NCBI GenBank assembly: GCA_016704565.1
Contig: JADIZV010000002.1
Location: 558,001 to 622,000 of the forward strand
DNA: 64,000 nucleotides
Reading direction: 5' to 3'
From: Candidatus Phosphoribacter baldrii
GTDB taxonomy: Bacteria > Actinomycetota > Actinomycetes > Actinomycetales > Dermatophilaceae
This document shows positions 63,855-64,000 of the stretch, in pieces; position 1 is the stretch's first letter; each line of letters begins with the position of its first letter. Under the pieces are notes generated by a model. That model was given only the letters and a program-made list of their open reading frames with translations. It had not been told where the DNA came from and searched no databases. The position numbers and the translations under genes were made by a program.

Positions 63855-63876
63855 AAACTCCGCCTACAGCACCTGA
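63834..63876 (+). repeat. Duplicated argJ C-terminal codons
   Basis: 63834-63854 encodes NSAYRT-stop and 63856-63876 repeats it as NSAYST-stop with four base changes. The second copy lies beyond the stop codon and is untranslated. Confidence 0.65.
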
Positions 63877-63893
63877 GCCTGAAGGATCCACCG

Positions 63894-64000
63894 ATGATGA
63901 GCTCCCTGCGCGGTGTCATCGACGCCGCCGCTCTGCGCGTTGCCGCCGGCAAGGCGGCCACCCTCGTCGAGGCACTCCCGTGGCTCGAGCGCTTCCGTGG
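63894..64000 (+). CDS. argB: Acetylglutamate kinase ArgB, cut by window edge
   Basis: ATG 63894 (or the adjacent ATG 63897) with GAAGGA upstream. Thirty-five full codons are visible, ending AAGKAATLVEALPWLERFRG, the normal lead-in to the ArgB kinase fold. Continues the argC-argJ-argB order. Confidence 0.9.
   Translation, partial: MMSSLRGVIDAAALRVAAGKAATLVEALPWLERFR

Overview
The window is high-GC DNA from an actinobacterium. Gene order (mraZ-rsmH-ftsL-ftsI-mur-ftsW-ftsQ-ftsZ-pgeF-yggS-sepF-yggT-divIVA), a DNPR-type MurE (meso-diaminopimelate), a wag31-type DivIVA, PriA-type HisA and many GTG starts all fit. A member of Micrococcales, perhaps the Intrasporangiaceae/Dermatophilaceae group, is my guess; this is inference only.

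Layout. (1) 1-3792, minus: MoxR ATPase, DUF58 protein and a transglutaminase-like membrane protein cut by the left edge. (2) 3793-4285: a divergent control region with three arrays of MraZ-type 10-bp-spaced GTGGAG boxes. (3) 4286-24886, plus: the division and cell-wall cluster from mraZ to divIVA, mostly with 4-nt start/stop overlaps, closed by a strong terminator. (4) 25139-33311: DksA-like zinc-finger protein with a histone-like tail, lspA, rluD-like, dnaE, an AlkZ/HTH_42-type putative DNA glycosylase and a second pseudouridine synthase. (5) 33587-36519: oligopeptidase B and an orphan FetB-like permease. (6) 36597-43159: histidine operon hisD-hisC-hisB-unknown-hisH-unknown-priA-sseB, every junction a 4-nt overlap and no hisF. 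(7) 43266-46166, minus: VapBC/Phd-type toxin-antitoxin and a two-component system. (8) 46257-52014: DUF445 protein, MFS transporter, a 53-codon unlisted small gene, infC-rpmI-rplT and an rRNA methyltransferase. (9) 52099-58293: PAS histidine kinase, pheS-pheT and a threonine dehydratase-like enzyme. (10) 58383-59704: an insertion sequence with 23-bp inverted ends and a doubled right end. (11) 59759-64000: MFS transporter, DUF2199 protein and argC-argJ-argB (argB cut by the right edge) with an ARG box over the argC -10.

The most striking sequence-level signal is an 8-bp word, GTATGCCG/CGGCATAC, seen about 97 times by hand count (about 50 and 47 in the two orientations) where base composition predicts about two. 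It lies in genes and gaps, forces rare codons such as ATA, and is absent from the insertion sequence. A second signal is the extension of MraZ-type operator arrays toward the divergent moxR operon. A third is the frequent placement of a TANNNT hexamer 5-8 nt before start codons, which suggests many leaderless transcripts. No tRNA, rRNA or CRISPR array was seen.
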